A DNA stretch of 64,000 nucleotides. Origin: Nonomuraea jiangxiensis. GTDB taxonomy: Bacteria; Actinomycetota; Actinomycetes; Streptosporangiales; Streptosporangiaceae. Positions 8,518 through 17,540 of the stretch are shown one piece after another. The DNA lies in NCBI RefSeq assembly GCF_900099965.1, contig NZ_FNDJ01000002.1:558001-622000 (forward strand). The letters run 5' to 3'. The notes under the pieces were generated by a model. That model saw only the letters and a list, made by a program, of their open reading frames with translations, was not told where the DNA came from and ran no database searches. The translations under genes and the position numbers were made by a program. Position 1 is the first letter of the stretch; every line of letters starts with the position of its first letter.

Positions 8518-9378
8518 TCAACGGAGATACGCCCCGGCATGGCTCGCGGTGAAGGCCAGGAGCGGGGTGGCGGTCCGCGGCGGGTCCTCGAGGATGGGCG
8601 AGTGCCCGAGGCCGGGCAGCAGCTCGACCTTGGCGCCCGGTACGGCGCGGTAGTCGGCGGCGGAGGAGGATCGCCATCGGCGGTCGTCCTCGCCGAAGAT
8701 CACCAGGAGCGGCTTGCCGAGCACCGCCAGCCGGTCAGGGAGCGTCCGCTGCGCCATATAGTCGCTGGTGGCCCGCATCGTCGTGGTGAGCGAGTAGTAG
8801 GTCATGGCACGAACGTCGTCCAGAAGCTCCGCCGGGACCTCGTAGCCCGGGCGGCTGAACCCGGTGCTCCCGAACTGGCGGAGCTGCTCGTCGGTCGGCG
8901 GCCACGGCGAGGGTGCGATCGCGGCGGACCCGGTGGCGATGAGGGCGTCCAGGCCGGGGCCGGCGTTGATGAGCACGAGCGCGGTCACCAGGTCGGGTCG
9001 CTGCTCGGCGAGGGCGGTGGCGACCGCCCCGCCGCTGGAATGGCCGGCGACGACGGCGTGCTCGACGCCGAGCCGGTCCAGCGCCGTGCCGACCCTGCGT
9101 GCCTGGTCAGGGAGCGCGTAGCCGGAGCCCTCCGGTTTGGCTGACCGGCCGTGCCCGAGCAGGTCGATCCGGATGACGTGATGGTACGGGGCCAGTAGCG
9201 GGACCAGCGGGTCCCACGATCGGGTCGAGGCAGCGGATCCGTGGATGAGCAGGAGCGCGGGGGCGTCGCGGGGGCCGTCCTGGCACACGTGGATGTCGCC
9301 GCCGTCCAGGGACAGGGTGGAATGCTCGGTAGTCCCGGCGCCGCCCTTCACGTGCGGTACGCCGTCAGAAAGGGTCAT
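8518..9378 (-). CDS. Alpha/beta hydrolase
   Basis: A 286-residue alpha/beta-fold hydrolase: oxyanion motif LLIHGSAAS, nucleophile elbow GHSSGGAVA, acid region FGEDDRRW and catalytic histidine in GLGHSPILEDP. ATG at 9378 is chosen because it precedes the fold directly; an open frame extends further upstream but runs into the divergent regulator. No lipid or secretion signal. It is transcribed away from an AraC-type regulator 76 bp away, which probably controls it. Substrate cannot be assigned. Confidence 0.85.
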   Translation of the reverse strand: MTLSDGVPHVKGGAGTTEHSTLSLDGGDIHVCQDGPRDAPALLLIHGSAASTRSWDPLVPLLAPYHHVIRIDLLGHGRSAKPEGSGYALPDQARRVGTALDRLGVEHAVVAGHSSGGAVATALAEQRPDLVTALVLINAGPGLDALIATGSAAIAPSPWPPTDEQLRQFGSTGFSRPGYEVPAELLDDVRAMTYYSLTTTMRATSDYMAQRTLPDRLAVLGKPLLVIFGEDDRRWRSSSAADYRAVPGAKVELLPGLGHSPILEDPPRTATPLLAFTASHAGAYLR

Positions 9379-9454
9379 GAGGCCACTGTCGTGGCCGGTG
9401 TACGCCGGCGGATTGGACAAATGTTCCCCCGGCGGGCGCGCGTAGCATGGGGCC

Positions 9455-10327
9455 GTGCGGAGGTTCGTCCACGGTGCGGCTGTGTGGGACGTCGCCTGCC
9501 CGCAGCGGCCCAGCCGGGTGGCCGGGGTCACCATGGCCGGGTTCCGGGTCGGTGACCTGGACGCGCTCCGGATGGTTCCGCACCCGGCGGTGACGCTGCT
9601 GCTGGACTTCGGCACCGGTTCGCCCGTGGTGGATCATGCCGCCGGGCGGCAGCACGGGGGAAGCCTGGTCGCCGGGCCGGGGTTCGGATCCGGCGGCGCG
9701 GTTTGGGCGCGGGGTGAGAACGTCGAGTGCGTACAGGTGCGCCTGTCCCCGGTGATCGCACGCGCGGTCCTGGGCGTCCCGCCCGCCGGTCTCGACGGCG
9801 CCGTGGTGGCCCTCGAAGACCTGTGGGGCCGGGAGGCGTCACGGATCCGCGAGCGGCTGAGCAAGGTCCGCTCCTGGCAGGAGCGCTTCGCGTTGACGGA
9901 CGCGCTGATCGCCCGCCGGCATGAGGAGGGGCCGCCGGTGGACCCGGAGGTGGCCTGGGCCTGGGACCGGATCGTCGGCGGGCGCGGCCTGGTCCGGGTC
10001 GACGGGCTGGCGGCCGAGGTCGGCTGGAGCCGTAAGCGCCTGTGGTCCCGGTTCTGCTCGCAGCTCGGCCTGCCGCCCAAGCGCGCCGTGAAGCTGGTCC
10101 GCTTCGACCACGCCGCCCACCGCCTGGCCGCGGGTGAAGGCGCGGCCCGCGTCGCCGCCGACTCCGGCTACACCGACCAGTCCCACCTGCACCGGGACGT
10201 CATGACGTTCACGGGGGTGACCCCGGCGACCGTGGCCGGCGAGCGGTTCCTGGCGGTCGACGACCTCGCCTGGCCGCCCAGAGCGTCACGCCCGAGCCTG
10301 AGACGGCTCCTGAGCCCGAGCCGGTAG
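9455..10327 (+). CDS. AraC-family transcriptional regulator
   Basis: A 290-residue regulator with an N-terminal sensing region and a C-terminal double HTH (LAAEVGWSRKRLWSRFCSQL; AARVAADSGYTDQSHLHRD; FTGVTPATV). GTG at 9455 is the first in-frame start after the short divergent intergenic region. Position suggests control of the neighbouring alpha/beta hydrolase and perhaps the GNAT gene. Confidence 0.87.
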   Translation: MRRFVHGAAVWDVACPQRPSRVAGVTMAGFRVGDLDALRMVPHPAVTLLLDFGTGSPVVDHAAGRQHGGSLVAGPGFGSGGAVWARGENVECVQVRLSPVIARAVLGVPPAGLDGAVVALEDLWGREASRIRERLSKVRSWQERFALTDALIARRHEEGPPVDPEVAWAWDRIVGGRGLVRVDGLAAEVGWSRKRLWSRFCSQLGLPPKRAVKLVRFDHAAHRLAAGEGAARVAADSGYTDQSHLHRDVMTFTGVTPATVAGERFLAVDDLAWPPRASRPSLRRLLSPSR

Positions 10328-10587
10328 AGGAGCCCGCTGCCTCGGAGGAGTCCGTAAGGGCCCCTCCTCATGGCGCTTCGGGGCACTTGTCTGGTTCGGA
10401 GCGGACGGTTAGTGTTCTTGGTGAAGCGATCCAGAGTGATGAGCCACGGGGATGCTGGCTGGTCACTCAGGGCCGACGAAGCGGCTGGATCATCCGCGAT
10501 GCCCGTGCAGGCGGACACGCGGTCATGGGGGGAAAGGCGCGCAAGCGTCTGGGAAGTGACCCAACGGACCGTGGACCGGGATCGCAG

Positions 10588-10860
10588 ATGATCGTTCTGA
10601 ACGCAACGTGGCAGCGAGTGGCGCTCGGCGCGCTCTTGGTTCTTCTCCTTATCCCGGTTGTCGCCATCATGGCGCCGGCGTTGCCCATCCTGATCTGGCG
10701 GCCGGAGGGACGTGAGTTCGTTCTTGCCCTGTTCGACAAGACCACGGAACTGGCGCGGGCGCTCGTGCCACGGAATGACGGCGGCGACAAAGCCGTCGAA
10801 GGCGAGGGCCTCAAGCTCGCTCCAGCCGATCAGAAGAGCGTCGGGTCGGCAGCGAGCTGA
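10588..10860 (+). CDS. Small single-pass membrane protein, unknown function
   Basis: A 90-residue protein starting at ATG 10588, with one strong membrane helix at about residues 12-37 (VALGALLVLLLIPVVAIMA) followed by a charged cytosolic-type tail. Alternative upstream starts (10525, 10387) would add a low-quality N-terminal extension. No family recognised. The 260 bp before it show only a weak GAGGAG/CTCCTC hairpin near 10345-10369. Confidence 0.45.
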   Translation: MIVLNATWQRVALGALLVLLLIPVVAIMAPALPILIWRPEGREFVLALFDKTTELARALVPRNDGGDKAVEGEGLKLAPADQKSVGSAAS

Positions 10861-10920
10861 GCGAGATGAAGGACTCGACCCGCGAGCTGAGGCCTGTTAG
10901 GCCTGGTCTGCTGTGGAGCC

Positions 10921-10995
10921 TGGTGGACGATACTGGGATTGAACCAGTGACCTCTTCCGTGTCAGGGAAGCGCTCTCCCGCTGAGCTAATCGTCC
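10921..10995 (-). tRNA. tRNA-Val (GAC)
   Basis: A 75-nt cloverleaf with a 7-bp acceptor stem (GGACGAT/ATCGTCC), anticodon loop CTGACAC giving anticodon GAC, T loop TTCAATC and an encoded 3' CCA. Last gene of a four-tRNA cluster read on the minus strand. Confidence 0.97.
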
Positions 10996-11017
10996 TTGTT
11001 GAGTTGTGGGAACTCAG

Positions 11018-11089
11018 AGCGGAAGACGGGATTCGAACCCGCGACCCTCACCTTGGCAAGGTGATGCTCTACCACTGAGCCACTTCCGC
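11018..11089 (-). tRNA. tRNA-Gly (GCC), copy 2
   Basis: Acceptor stem GCGGAAG/CTTCCGC, anticodon loop TTGCCAA giving anticodon GCC, T loop TTCGAAT; CCA is not encoded. Identical in sequence to the copy at 11225-11296. Confidence 0.97.
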
Positions 11090-11138
11090 ATGGGGCTGTC
11101 TTTACCTTAGCGGATCCCGAGGGGCCCGCTGATCACCG

Positions 11139-11209
11139 AGGTGGAGACGGGATTTGAACCCGTGTAGACGGCTTTGCAGGCCGCTGCCTCGCCTCTCGGC
11201 CACTCCACC
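11139..11209 (-). tRNA. tRNA-Cys (GCA)
   Basis: Acceptor stem GGTGGAG/CTCCACC, anticodon loop CTGCAAA giving anticodon GCA, T loop TTCAAAT; CCA is not encoded. Sits between the two tRNA-Gly copies. Confidence 0.97.
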
Positions 11210-11224
11210 AGGAGACTTGCTCCG

Positions 11225-11296
11225 AGCGGAAGACGGGATTCGAACCCGCGACCCTCACCTTGGCAAGGTGATGCTCTACCACTGAGCCACTTCCGC
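11225..11296 (-). tRNA. tRNA-Gly (GCC), copy 1
   Basis: Same cloverleaf and anticodon GCC as the second copy. First gene of the Gly-Cys-Gly-Val minus-strand cluster, an arrangement close to the Gly-Cys-Val cluster of other actinomycetes. Confidence 0.97.
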
Positions 11297-11387
11297 GTGA
11301 ACCCCACACGACGTGCGCCGGGCCACGGGAAAACCATATCGTCTTCCCGGAGTGCCCGTGCGCAACGAGAGGCCGGTGGGGCCAAAT

Positions 11388-14105
11388 TCAGCGGATCAGG
11401 CGGACATCCTTGGCCATGACGAACATCACGCGGTGCCCGAGCTGGATCTGGTAGTAGCGCACTGTGCCGGTGGTGGTGACGTGCCTGGACGGGTCGAGGG
11501 CGTGGGCCGAGTAGTACGAACCGGTGATCGTGTCGCCCACCGTGTACTCCTGGCCGGGGGCGATCCTGTACTGGAGCGGCGTCAGCGGCTGGTACGACGC
11601 GCTCTTGTACGCCGACCTCTCCGGGTACGCGCGGCCGTACACCCTGACCTTGGAGGTCAGCGGCGTGACCACCGGGCCCCTGGCCGGGATGGCGGTGGGG
11701 TTGGCGGGCGGGTTGTGGAACCAGGCCTTCTGGCCGAGATACCAGATGGCCGTCCAGTCGCCCTCGGTGCCCGCGACGGCGTAGCGCTGGCCGGTGGAGG
11801 CGCGGGCGCCGTGGTCGTACACGCTGTACGTGCCCGGCTTGTCCCCGTGCTTGCCCACGTCGGTGATCAGGGGCGAGTCCTCGCTGGGCTCCTTGTGCAG
11901 CCAGACGGTCGCGGCGCCGTGGCGCGGGCACGCCTGGGAGGGCTTGGTGGTCACGCAGCCGGTGAAGCGCGGGTGATGGTCGTTGTACGACGGACGGATG
12001 ATGATGGAATCGCCGTTCTTGGCGGGCTTGAAGGGCTTGCCCATGAGCGCGAAATAGTGGGCCCAGTCCCAGTACGGCCCCGGATCCTCGTGCATTCCTG
12101 CGACCATTTCCGGGGTGGTGCCGGGTACGTTGTCGTGGCCGAGGATGTGGGCGCGGTTGAGAGGGATGTCGTATTTGTCGGCCAGATATTTCACGAGTTT
12201 GGCGGACGCGCGATACATCGCCTCCGTGTACCAGGTGCCGCCTTTGGCCAGGTAACCCTCGTGCTCGATGCCGATCGAGCGGGTGTTGACGTCCCAGTTG
12301 CCGGCATGCCAGGCGATGTGCCCCGTCGGAACATGCTGGGCGACATGCCCGTCACGGGAGCGGATCGTGTAGTGCCAGCTCACGTACCTCGGGTTGCGGA
12401 TCATGGAGGGGATGCCCTGGTAGGTGCCCTCGGTGTCGTGGATGACGATGTAGTCGACCGACCTGGCCCGGCTCATGCGGTCGTGGTTGCCGTAGTCCCG
12501 GTCCTTCTTCTTGCCGAACCGTTTATGGGCGGCGGGCATCCATTCGCAGGTGAGGGAGGAGGGGCACTCCGTCCGGTCGCCGGACGACGACCGGTCGGGC
12601 GATTCGGCCGCGCCGAGCGCGCTGAACTCGCCGGGGTCTTCGGGATAGCCGTACGGGGCGGGGTAGCCGGAATCTCTGGGGTAACCGGAGGTATCGGGAT
12701 ACCCGAACGTATCAGGGTAGCCGGAGGGGCCGGGGTCGTCGCCGGTTTCCCAGCCGTCGGCGCCATAGAGCTCGCCATCGGGCGCGTACCCGTTCGCCCT
12801 CGGCCCTGCGGTCTGTCCGTAGCCGGGAAGCCGGCGCTTCTTCGCCTTCGGCTTCCAGCGTGATCGCGGCGGCCCGTAGAGGTCGGCCTGGTCGTCGGTG
12901 TCGATCTCCGCGCCGTTGGCGAGCGGCAGGTCCGCGCCGAACAACTCGTCGGGGACGGGCCGCCCCTCAGGATCCGGCCGCCCACCGCCCCCAGCCCGCT
13001 CGGCCACCTCGGCGTGCGCACCGCCCCCAGCCCGCTCGGCAGCCTCGGTACGCGCACTGGCCCCAGCCCGCTGGGCAGCCTCGGTACGCGCACCGGCCGT
13101 GGCGCGCTCGGCTACCCCGGCCCCCGCCTCGTCCAGGACCCGCTCGTCGGCGCCCACGCGCCCATCGGCCCCAGCCCGCCCACCGGTCCCGGCCTCCCGG
13201 CCGGTGGCCGCTTGCGTTCCGGCTCCGGTCTGCCCGCCAGTAGCCGATTGCGTCCCGGCCTGGCTGCCGGTGGCCGCTCCCTCCTGAGCGGCGGCTGCCC
13301 GGCCGGTGGCCGCGTCGTCGGGGGTGGTGGCGGTGTCCGGGGTGGCCGCCTTGCCCGTGGTGGTGGCCTGGCGGGCCGCGCCCGGGGCCGGTAGGCCGGT
13401 TACGGGGCGCAGGCGTACCAGGTGGCCGTCGTCGGTCAGGCGCTCCATCCCCTGCCTCATCACCGAGAACACCTCGTCGGCGAAGTCACGAGCGGCCTGC
13501 GCGTCCTCCGCCCCCGAGTACCGCGCGACCGCCCCGTACCAGTCGGCGGGGTCGGCGCTCGGACGCTTCTGGTAGGAGGCGAGCAGGGCGGCGCCGGCCC
13601 GGATGTTCTGGGCGGGATCCTGCCGGAGCCGGGCCGGATCGACGCCGATCAGCCTCCCCGCCTCGGGCAGCGTCGTCCTCGGCGGGGGCGGCTGGGACAT
13701 GCGCAGCGCCGAGGTGGGGGAGCGGTCGGCGTACTGGTGCCGCATCGGGCGGGCCGCGTCGCCCCTGGCGTCGCCCAGGGCGTCGGCGATCACCTCGCCG
13801 GACGCCTCGCCCGCCACCAAGCCCGCCGACAGCGCGCCCGCCTGGAAGGCGTCCACCAGGTGCATCGGCCCGTAACCCCCGGCCGTGCTCGGCTGTCCCG
13901 CGTTCGCGTCCCAGCGCGACTCCAGGTACGAGACCCCGAGCAGCACGCTTTCCGGCACCCCGTACTCCCGCGCGGCGGCGGCGAAGTCGGCCTGCCGCCC
14001 CGTGGCAGGCCGCTCGGCCTGGCGTCCGGGCGCGACCGCTTGGGTGGCGCCGGCGGGTGCGGTGAGGGTTCCGGCGGTCAGGACGACAGCGAGCCAGTGC
14101 TGCAT
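11388..14105 (-). CDS. Large secreted N-acetylmuramoyl-L-alanine amidase with lysozyme-like domain
   Basis: About 905 residues. ATG at 14105 is chosen because GGGGAG lies six bases upstream. Residues 1 to ~20 form a Sec signal peptide. About 38-215 resemble a lytic transglycosylase/lysozyme-like domain (SVLLGVSYLESRWD, AGGYGPMHLVD). About 230-540 is low-complexity Ala/Gly/Thr-rich, then Gly-Tyr-Pro repeats. About 550-705 is an Amidase_2 domain: zinc ligands are expected at His in VIHDTEG, His in LGHDNVPG and Asp in EDPGPYWD. The C-terminal ~200 residues look like SH3-type wall-binding repeats. It should cleave the lactyl-amide bond of peptidoglycan outside the cell. The long linker probably spans the thick wall. 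Confidence 0.9.
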   Translation of the reverse strand: MQHWLAVVLTAGTLTAPAGATQAVAPGRQAERPATGRQADFAAAAREYGVPESVLLGVSYLESRWDANAGQPSTAGGYGPMHLVDAFQAGALSAGLVAGEASGEVIADALGDARGDAARPMRHQYADRSPTSALRMSQPPPPRTTLPEAGRLIGVDPARLRQDPAQNIRAGAALLASYQKRPSADPADWYGAVARYSGAEDAQAARDFADEVFSVMRQGMERLTDDGHLVRLRPVTGLPAPGAARQATTTGKAATPDTATTPDDAATGRAAAAQEGAATGSQAGTQSATGGQTGAGTQAATGREAGTGGRAGADGRVGADERVLDEAGAGVAERATAGARTEAAQRAGASARTEAAERAGGGAHAEVAERAGGGGRPDPEGRPVPDELFGADLPLANGAEIDTDDQADLYGPPRSRWKPKAKKRRLPGYGQTAGPRANGYAPDGELYGADGWETGDDPGPSGYPDTFGYPDTSGYPRDSGYPAPYGYPEDPGEFSALGAAESPDRSSSGDRTECPSSLTCEWMPAAHKRFGKKKDRDYGNHDRMSRARSVDYIVIHDTEGTYQGIPSMIRNPRYVSWHYTIRSRDGHVAQHVPTGHIAWHAGNWDVNTRSIGIEHEGYLAKGGTWYTEAMYRASAKLVKYLADKYDIPLNRAHILGHDNVPGTTPEMVAGMHEDPGPYWDWAHYFALMGKPFKPAKNGDSIIIRPSYNDHHPRFTGCVTTKPSQACPRHGAATVWLHKEPSEDSPLITDVGKHGDKPGTYSVYDHGARASTGQRYAVAGTEGDWTAIWYLGQKAWFHNPPANPTAIPARGPVVTPLTSKVRVYGRAYPERSAYKSASYQPLTPLQYRIAPGQEYTVGDTITGSYYSAHALDPSRHVTTTGTVRYYQIQLGHRVMFVMAKDVRLIR

Positions 14106-14378
14106 GGACATCTCCCCATGGAACGTCACGGTACGACTACTCAACGTGACCATTCCCAGGAAAGGGATGTGTCAGACGGGTCGGATGATACGCATGGGAT
14201 CAGTGGGATCCTCGGCGAAGCCCGCATGCCCCTCATCGGCCGTCAGACGCGCATAGGCAGGCGGCATCGCGCTCGCAAGCCGCCTCAAGCCCGTTCAAAG
14301 GACGGAACGTGCCGAACCCGCTCCCACCACGGCCTCTCCGACAAGTATCGAACGCGGTCAATGTGCGTTGAAGTTAAT
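14106..14378. other. Intergenic region, divergent promoters
   Basis: Between the amidase (minus) and the small gene at 14408 (plus). I see no coding frame worth calling; it should hold the amidase promoter and the promoter served by the palindrome that follows. Confidence 0.5.
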
Positions 14379-14400
14379 TCCTGCCCGATATCGGGCAGGA
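14379..14400. promoter_or_regulatory. Perfect 22-bp palindrome (operator candidate)
   Basis: Arms TCCTGCCCGAT and ATCGGGCAGGA are exact reverse complements with no spacer. It ends 7 bp before the GTG start at 14408, so a bound protein would block transcription or translation initiation of the small gene and possibly glmS behind it. Confidence 0.6.
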
Positions 14401-14407
14401 TGTTGGC

Positions 14408-14716
14408 GTGTCTCATTCCAGAGCCGTAGTGTCCTCGTCTGTGTCCCCGGCACGGCATCCCTACGAAGACCTCATCGCCCACCTCACCAGGACGAGCCCC
14501 CTGGGCCCTGGCGAGGCCGCCCGCGTGGTCGCCGACGTGCTGGCGTACTTCTCCGAGCCCGTCGAGGAGTTCGTCCGCCGCCGTCACGGCGAGCTGAAGG
14601 CGCGCGGTTTCACCAACGACGAGATCTTCCCGAGGATCGCCGGCGAATTACGCGGCCGCCGGGTGGCCGCGCCGGAGCTGTCCCTGCGGCAGCTGCGCAG
14701 GATCGTCTACGGATAA
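14408..14716 (+). CDS. Small conserved actinobacterial protein upstream of glmS
   Basis: A 102-residue soluble, mostly helical protein (HPYEDLIAHLTRTSPLGPGE; EEFVRRRHGELKARGFTNDE). No domain recognised. GTG at 14408 follows the 22-bp palindrome directly. It ends 50 bp before glmS on the same strand and could be co-transcribed, giving a possible but unproven link to cell-wall precursor supply. Confidence 0.65.
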   Translation: MSHSRAVVSSSVSPARHPYEDLIAHLTRTSPLGPGEAARVVADVLAYFSEPVEEFVRRRHGELKARGFTNDEIFPRIAGELRGRRVAAPELSLRQLRRIVYG

Positions 14717-14766
14717 CGGACACCAGACGCCGGGTTGCCGGACAATCGGATAAGGGAGAGACCTCG

Positions 14767-16587
14767 ATGTGCGGAATCGTGGCCTATGTCGGCCCCAAGG
14801 ACGCCGCGCCCATCCTCCTGGAGGGCCTTCAACGGCTGGAATACCGGGGCTACGACTCGGCCGGGGTCGTCGTTTCCAACAGAGGACTGAAGGTACGCAA
14901 GGTCAAGGGCAGGGTGGCCGACCTGGCCAAGGTCGTCCCGGTGCGGTTCAAGGGCGGGCTCGGCATCGGGCACACCAGGTGGGCTACGCACGGCGTCCCC
15001 AGTGACACCAACGCCCACCCGCACCTGTCGGCTGACGAGCGCATCGCGGTCGTGCACAACGGCATCATCGAGAACGCCTCCGACCTGCGCGCCAAGCTGG
15101 AGGCCGACGGAGTGGTGTTCGCCTCCGAGACGGACACCGAGGTGCTCGCGCACCTGATCGCCCGGGGCGCCGACGAGAACGACACCCTGGAGGAGGCCGT
15201 CAGGAAGGCGCTCAAGAGCGTCGTCGGCACGTACGGCATCGCCGTGATCGACGCCGAGCGTCCCGGCGAGGTGGTCGTGGCGCGCAACGGCAGCCCGATC
15301 GTGCTCGGCATCGGCGAGAAGGAGATGTTCGCCGCGTCCGACGTGGCCGCCCTGGTCCGCTACACGCGCCAGGTCGTGCACCTGGAGGACGGCGAGCTGG
15401 CCGTGCTCAAGGCCGACGGCTTCCACACCTTCGCCAGCGACGCCCGCGAGACGGCCAAGGAGCCGCTGACGGTCGACTGGGACGCCGGCCACTACGACAC
15501 CGGCGGCTACGAGCATTACCTGCTCAAGGAGATCTCCGAGCAGCCCGAGACGATCACCCGGACGATGAGCGGGCGGCTCGACGAGCGCTTCCACGTGGCG
15601 CACCTGGGCGGGCTCAACATGGACGCCCGCGAGACCCGTTCGTTCCGGCGAGTCAAGATCATCGGGTGCGGGTCGGCGTACTACTCGGGGCAGATCGGCG
15701 CGCAGCTCATCGAGGAGCTGGCGCGCATCCCGGCCGACGCCGAGCCGGCCAGCGAGTTCCGTTACCGCAACCCGGTCGTGGACCCCGACACGCTCTATGT
15801 CGCGATCAGCCAGTCGGGCGAGACGTACGACACGCTCGCCGCCGTACAAGAGCTCAAGCGCAAGGGCGGCCGGGTCATCGGCATCGTCAACGCGGTCGGC
15901 AGCGCCATCGCCCGCGAGGTGGACGGCGGCATCTACCTGCACGCGGGGCCGGAGGTCTCCGTGGCCTCGACCAAGGCGTTCACCTCGACGTCGCTGGCGT
16001 TCGCGCTGCTCGCGCTGCACCTGGGCCGGGTGCGCGACCTGTCGCCCGCCGACGGGCGGCGCGTCGTGGAGGGCCTGCGCAGGCTGCCCGGCCAGATCGA
16101 GGAGATCCTCACCCAGGGCGACAAGATCGCCGAGCTGGCGCAGAAGTACGCCAAGCACCCGAGCATGATGTTCGTCGGCCGGGTGCGCGGCTACCCGGTG
16201 GCCCGCGAGGGCGCGCAGAAGCTCAAGGAGATCTCGTACGTGCACGCCGAGGCCTATCCGGCCAGCGAGCTCAAGCACGGGCCGCTCGCGCTGATCGGCC
16301 CCGACATGCCGACGGTCGCGATCGTGCCCGACGACGAGCTGCTCGACAAGAACCTCACCACGCTCGGCGAGATCCGCGCCCGGGGCGGCCAGGTGCTCAT
16401 GGTCGGCCACCGCGAGCCCGACGCCAAGCTGGCCGACGACGTGATCGTGATCCCGAAGAACGAGATCGAGCTCGACCCGATCCTGCTCACGATCCCGTTG
16501 CAGCTGCTCGCCTACCACGCCGCCGTGGCGCTCGGCCGCGATGTGGACAAGCCGCGCAACCTTGCGAAGAGCGTAACCGTGGAATGA
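14767..16587 (+). CDS. glmS: Glutamine-fructose-6-phosphate aminotransferase (isomerizing)
   Basis: A 606-residue GlmS making glucosamine-6-phosphate from fructose-6-phosphate and glutamine, the first committed step to UDP-GlcNAc. The class II glutaminase domain begins with the nucleophile Cys2 (MCGIVAYVG) and has HTRWATHG and HNGIIEN motifs. Two SIS domains follow (ISQSGETYDTLAA; SYVHAEAYPASELKHGPLAL). The C-terminus KSVTVE is the conserved substrate-closing tail. GGGAGAG lies upstream of the ATG at 14767. No glmS ribozyme is visible upstream. Confidence 0.97.
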   Translation: MCGIVAYVGPKDAAPILLEGLQRLEYRGYDSAGVVVSNRGLKVRKVKGRVADLAKVVPVRFKGGLGIGHTRWATHGVPSDTNAHPHLSADERIAVVHNGIIENASDLRAKLEADGVVFASETDTEVLAHLIARGADENDTLEEAVRKALKSVVGTYGIAVIDAERPGEVVVARNGSPIVLGIGEKEMFAASDVAALVRYTRQVVHLEDGELAVLKADGFHTFASDARETAKEPLTVDWDAGHYDTGGYEHYLLKEISEQPETITRTMSGRLDERFHVAHLGGLNMDARETRSFRRVKIIGCGSAYYSGQIGAQLIEELARIPADAEPASEFRYRNPVVDPDTLYVAISQSGETYDTLAAVQELKRKGGRVIGIVNAVGSAIAREVDGGIYLHAGPEVSVASTKAFTSTSLAFALLALHLGRVRDLSPADGRRVVEGLRRLPGQIEEILTQGDKIAELAQKYAKHPSMMFVGRVRGYPVAREGAQKLKEISYVHAEAYPASELKHGPLALIGPDMPTVAIVPDDELLDKNLTTLGEIRARGGQVLMVGHREPDAKLADDVIVIPKNEIELDPILLTIPLQLLAYHAAVALGRDVDKPRNLAKSVTVE

Positions 16588-16621
16588 GTAACGCCAATTC
16601 AGCCACAATCGCCTCAAGGTA

Positions 16622-17434
16622 GTGTTATCTGGCTTCAGACGACATAAATTCGATAACGTGCGGCAGTTCGACCATGAGAGGCCCAATCTCGCACGCATGT
16701 ACGATTACATGCTCGGCGGGAGGGACAACTTCGCGGTCGACCGGCAGGCCATCGACAGGCTCGCCGAGCTGATCCCGGAGGCGGTCCCGCTGGCCCGCGC
16801 CAACCGGGCCTTCCTGCAGCGTGCCGTCCGTTACGTGGCCGCCGCCGGAGTGCGGCAGTTCATCGACCTGGGCAGCGGGCTGCCGACCCAGGGCAGCGCG
16901 CACGAGGTCGCGCCCGAGGCCCGGGTCGTCTATGTCGACCACGACCCGGTGGTGGGCGCGCACGCGAAGGTCCTGCTCAGGCCCACCAAGCCCGGGGAGC
17001 GGGAGCGGGCGGTGTTCGTCCAGGCCGACCTGCTCGATCCCGACGAGGTGCTGGCCGGGGCGGGCACCTTCCTGGACCTGGCCCGGCCGGTCGGGGTGGT
17101 GATGGTGTCGATCCTGCACTTCCTGCCGGACTCGGCAGGGCCGCAGCGCGCGGTGGCGGCCCTGCGCGAGAGGCTGGCGCCGGGCAGCTACCTGGTGATC
17201 ACCCACGCCACCACCATGGAACGGCTGGAGGACGGCGGGCCGGCGCGGCGCGGCTCGTCCGGCGGTGGCGCCGACCGCACGCCGGGGGAGATCCGCGAGT
17301 TCTTCGGCGACTTCCCGCTGGAGCCGCCGGGGCTGGTGCAGGCCGTCGACTGGCGTCCCGACCGGCCCAAGCTGGTGGGCGACTGGTCGCTGCCGTCGTC
17401 GCTGATGGCGGGTGTCGGGCGAAAGCCCGCATAA
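16622..17434 (+). CDS. SAM-dependent methyltransferase, DUF574/Methyltransf_19 family
   Basis: A 270-residue protein with the hallmark N-terminus NLARMYDYMLGGRDNFAVDR of the actinobacterial DUF574 family, then a Rossmann SAM site (FIDLGSGLPTQG) and VVYVDHDPVVGAHA. This family is multiplied in sporulating actinomycetes and its substrates are mostly unknown. GTG at 16622 is the apparent start, 34 bp after glmS. Confidence 0.9.
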   Translation: MLSGFRRHKFDNVRQFDHERPNLARMYDYMLGGRDNFAVDRQAIDRLAELIPEAVPLARANRAFLQRAVRYVAAAGVRQFIDLGSGLPTQGSAHEVAPEARVVYVDHDPVVGAHAKVLLRPTKPGERERAVFVQADLLDPDEVLAGAGTFLDLARPVGVVMVSILHFLPDSAGPQRAVAALRERLAPGSYLVITHATTMERLEDGGPARRGSSGGGADRTPGEIREFFGDFPLEPPGLVQAVDWRPDRPKLVGDWSLPSSLMAGVGRKPA

Positions 17435-17540
17435 AGTCCGGAATTTCATGATCAGCGCCAAGCGTAACCTCCCAGGTGTAACCGTCCGTATTGTGTGAAT
17501 AACTTGAGGTAAGGGGGAAGGGCTTCGGGGGGAGAGGCGC

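Noticed and set aside
10345..10369. Terminator after the AraC-type gene
   Set aside because: Only a 6-bp stem with a 13-base loop; too weak to call.
14600..14766. glmS ribozyme
   Set aside because: The gap is only 50 bp and lacks the conserved ribozyme core.
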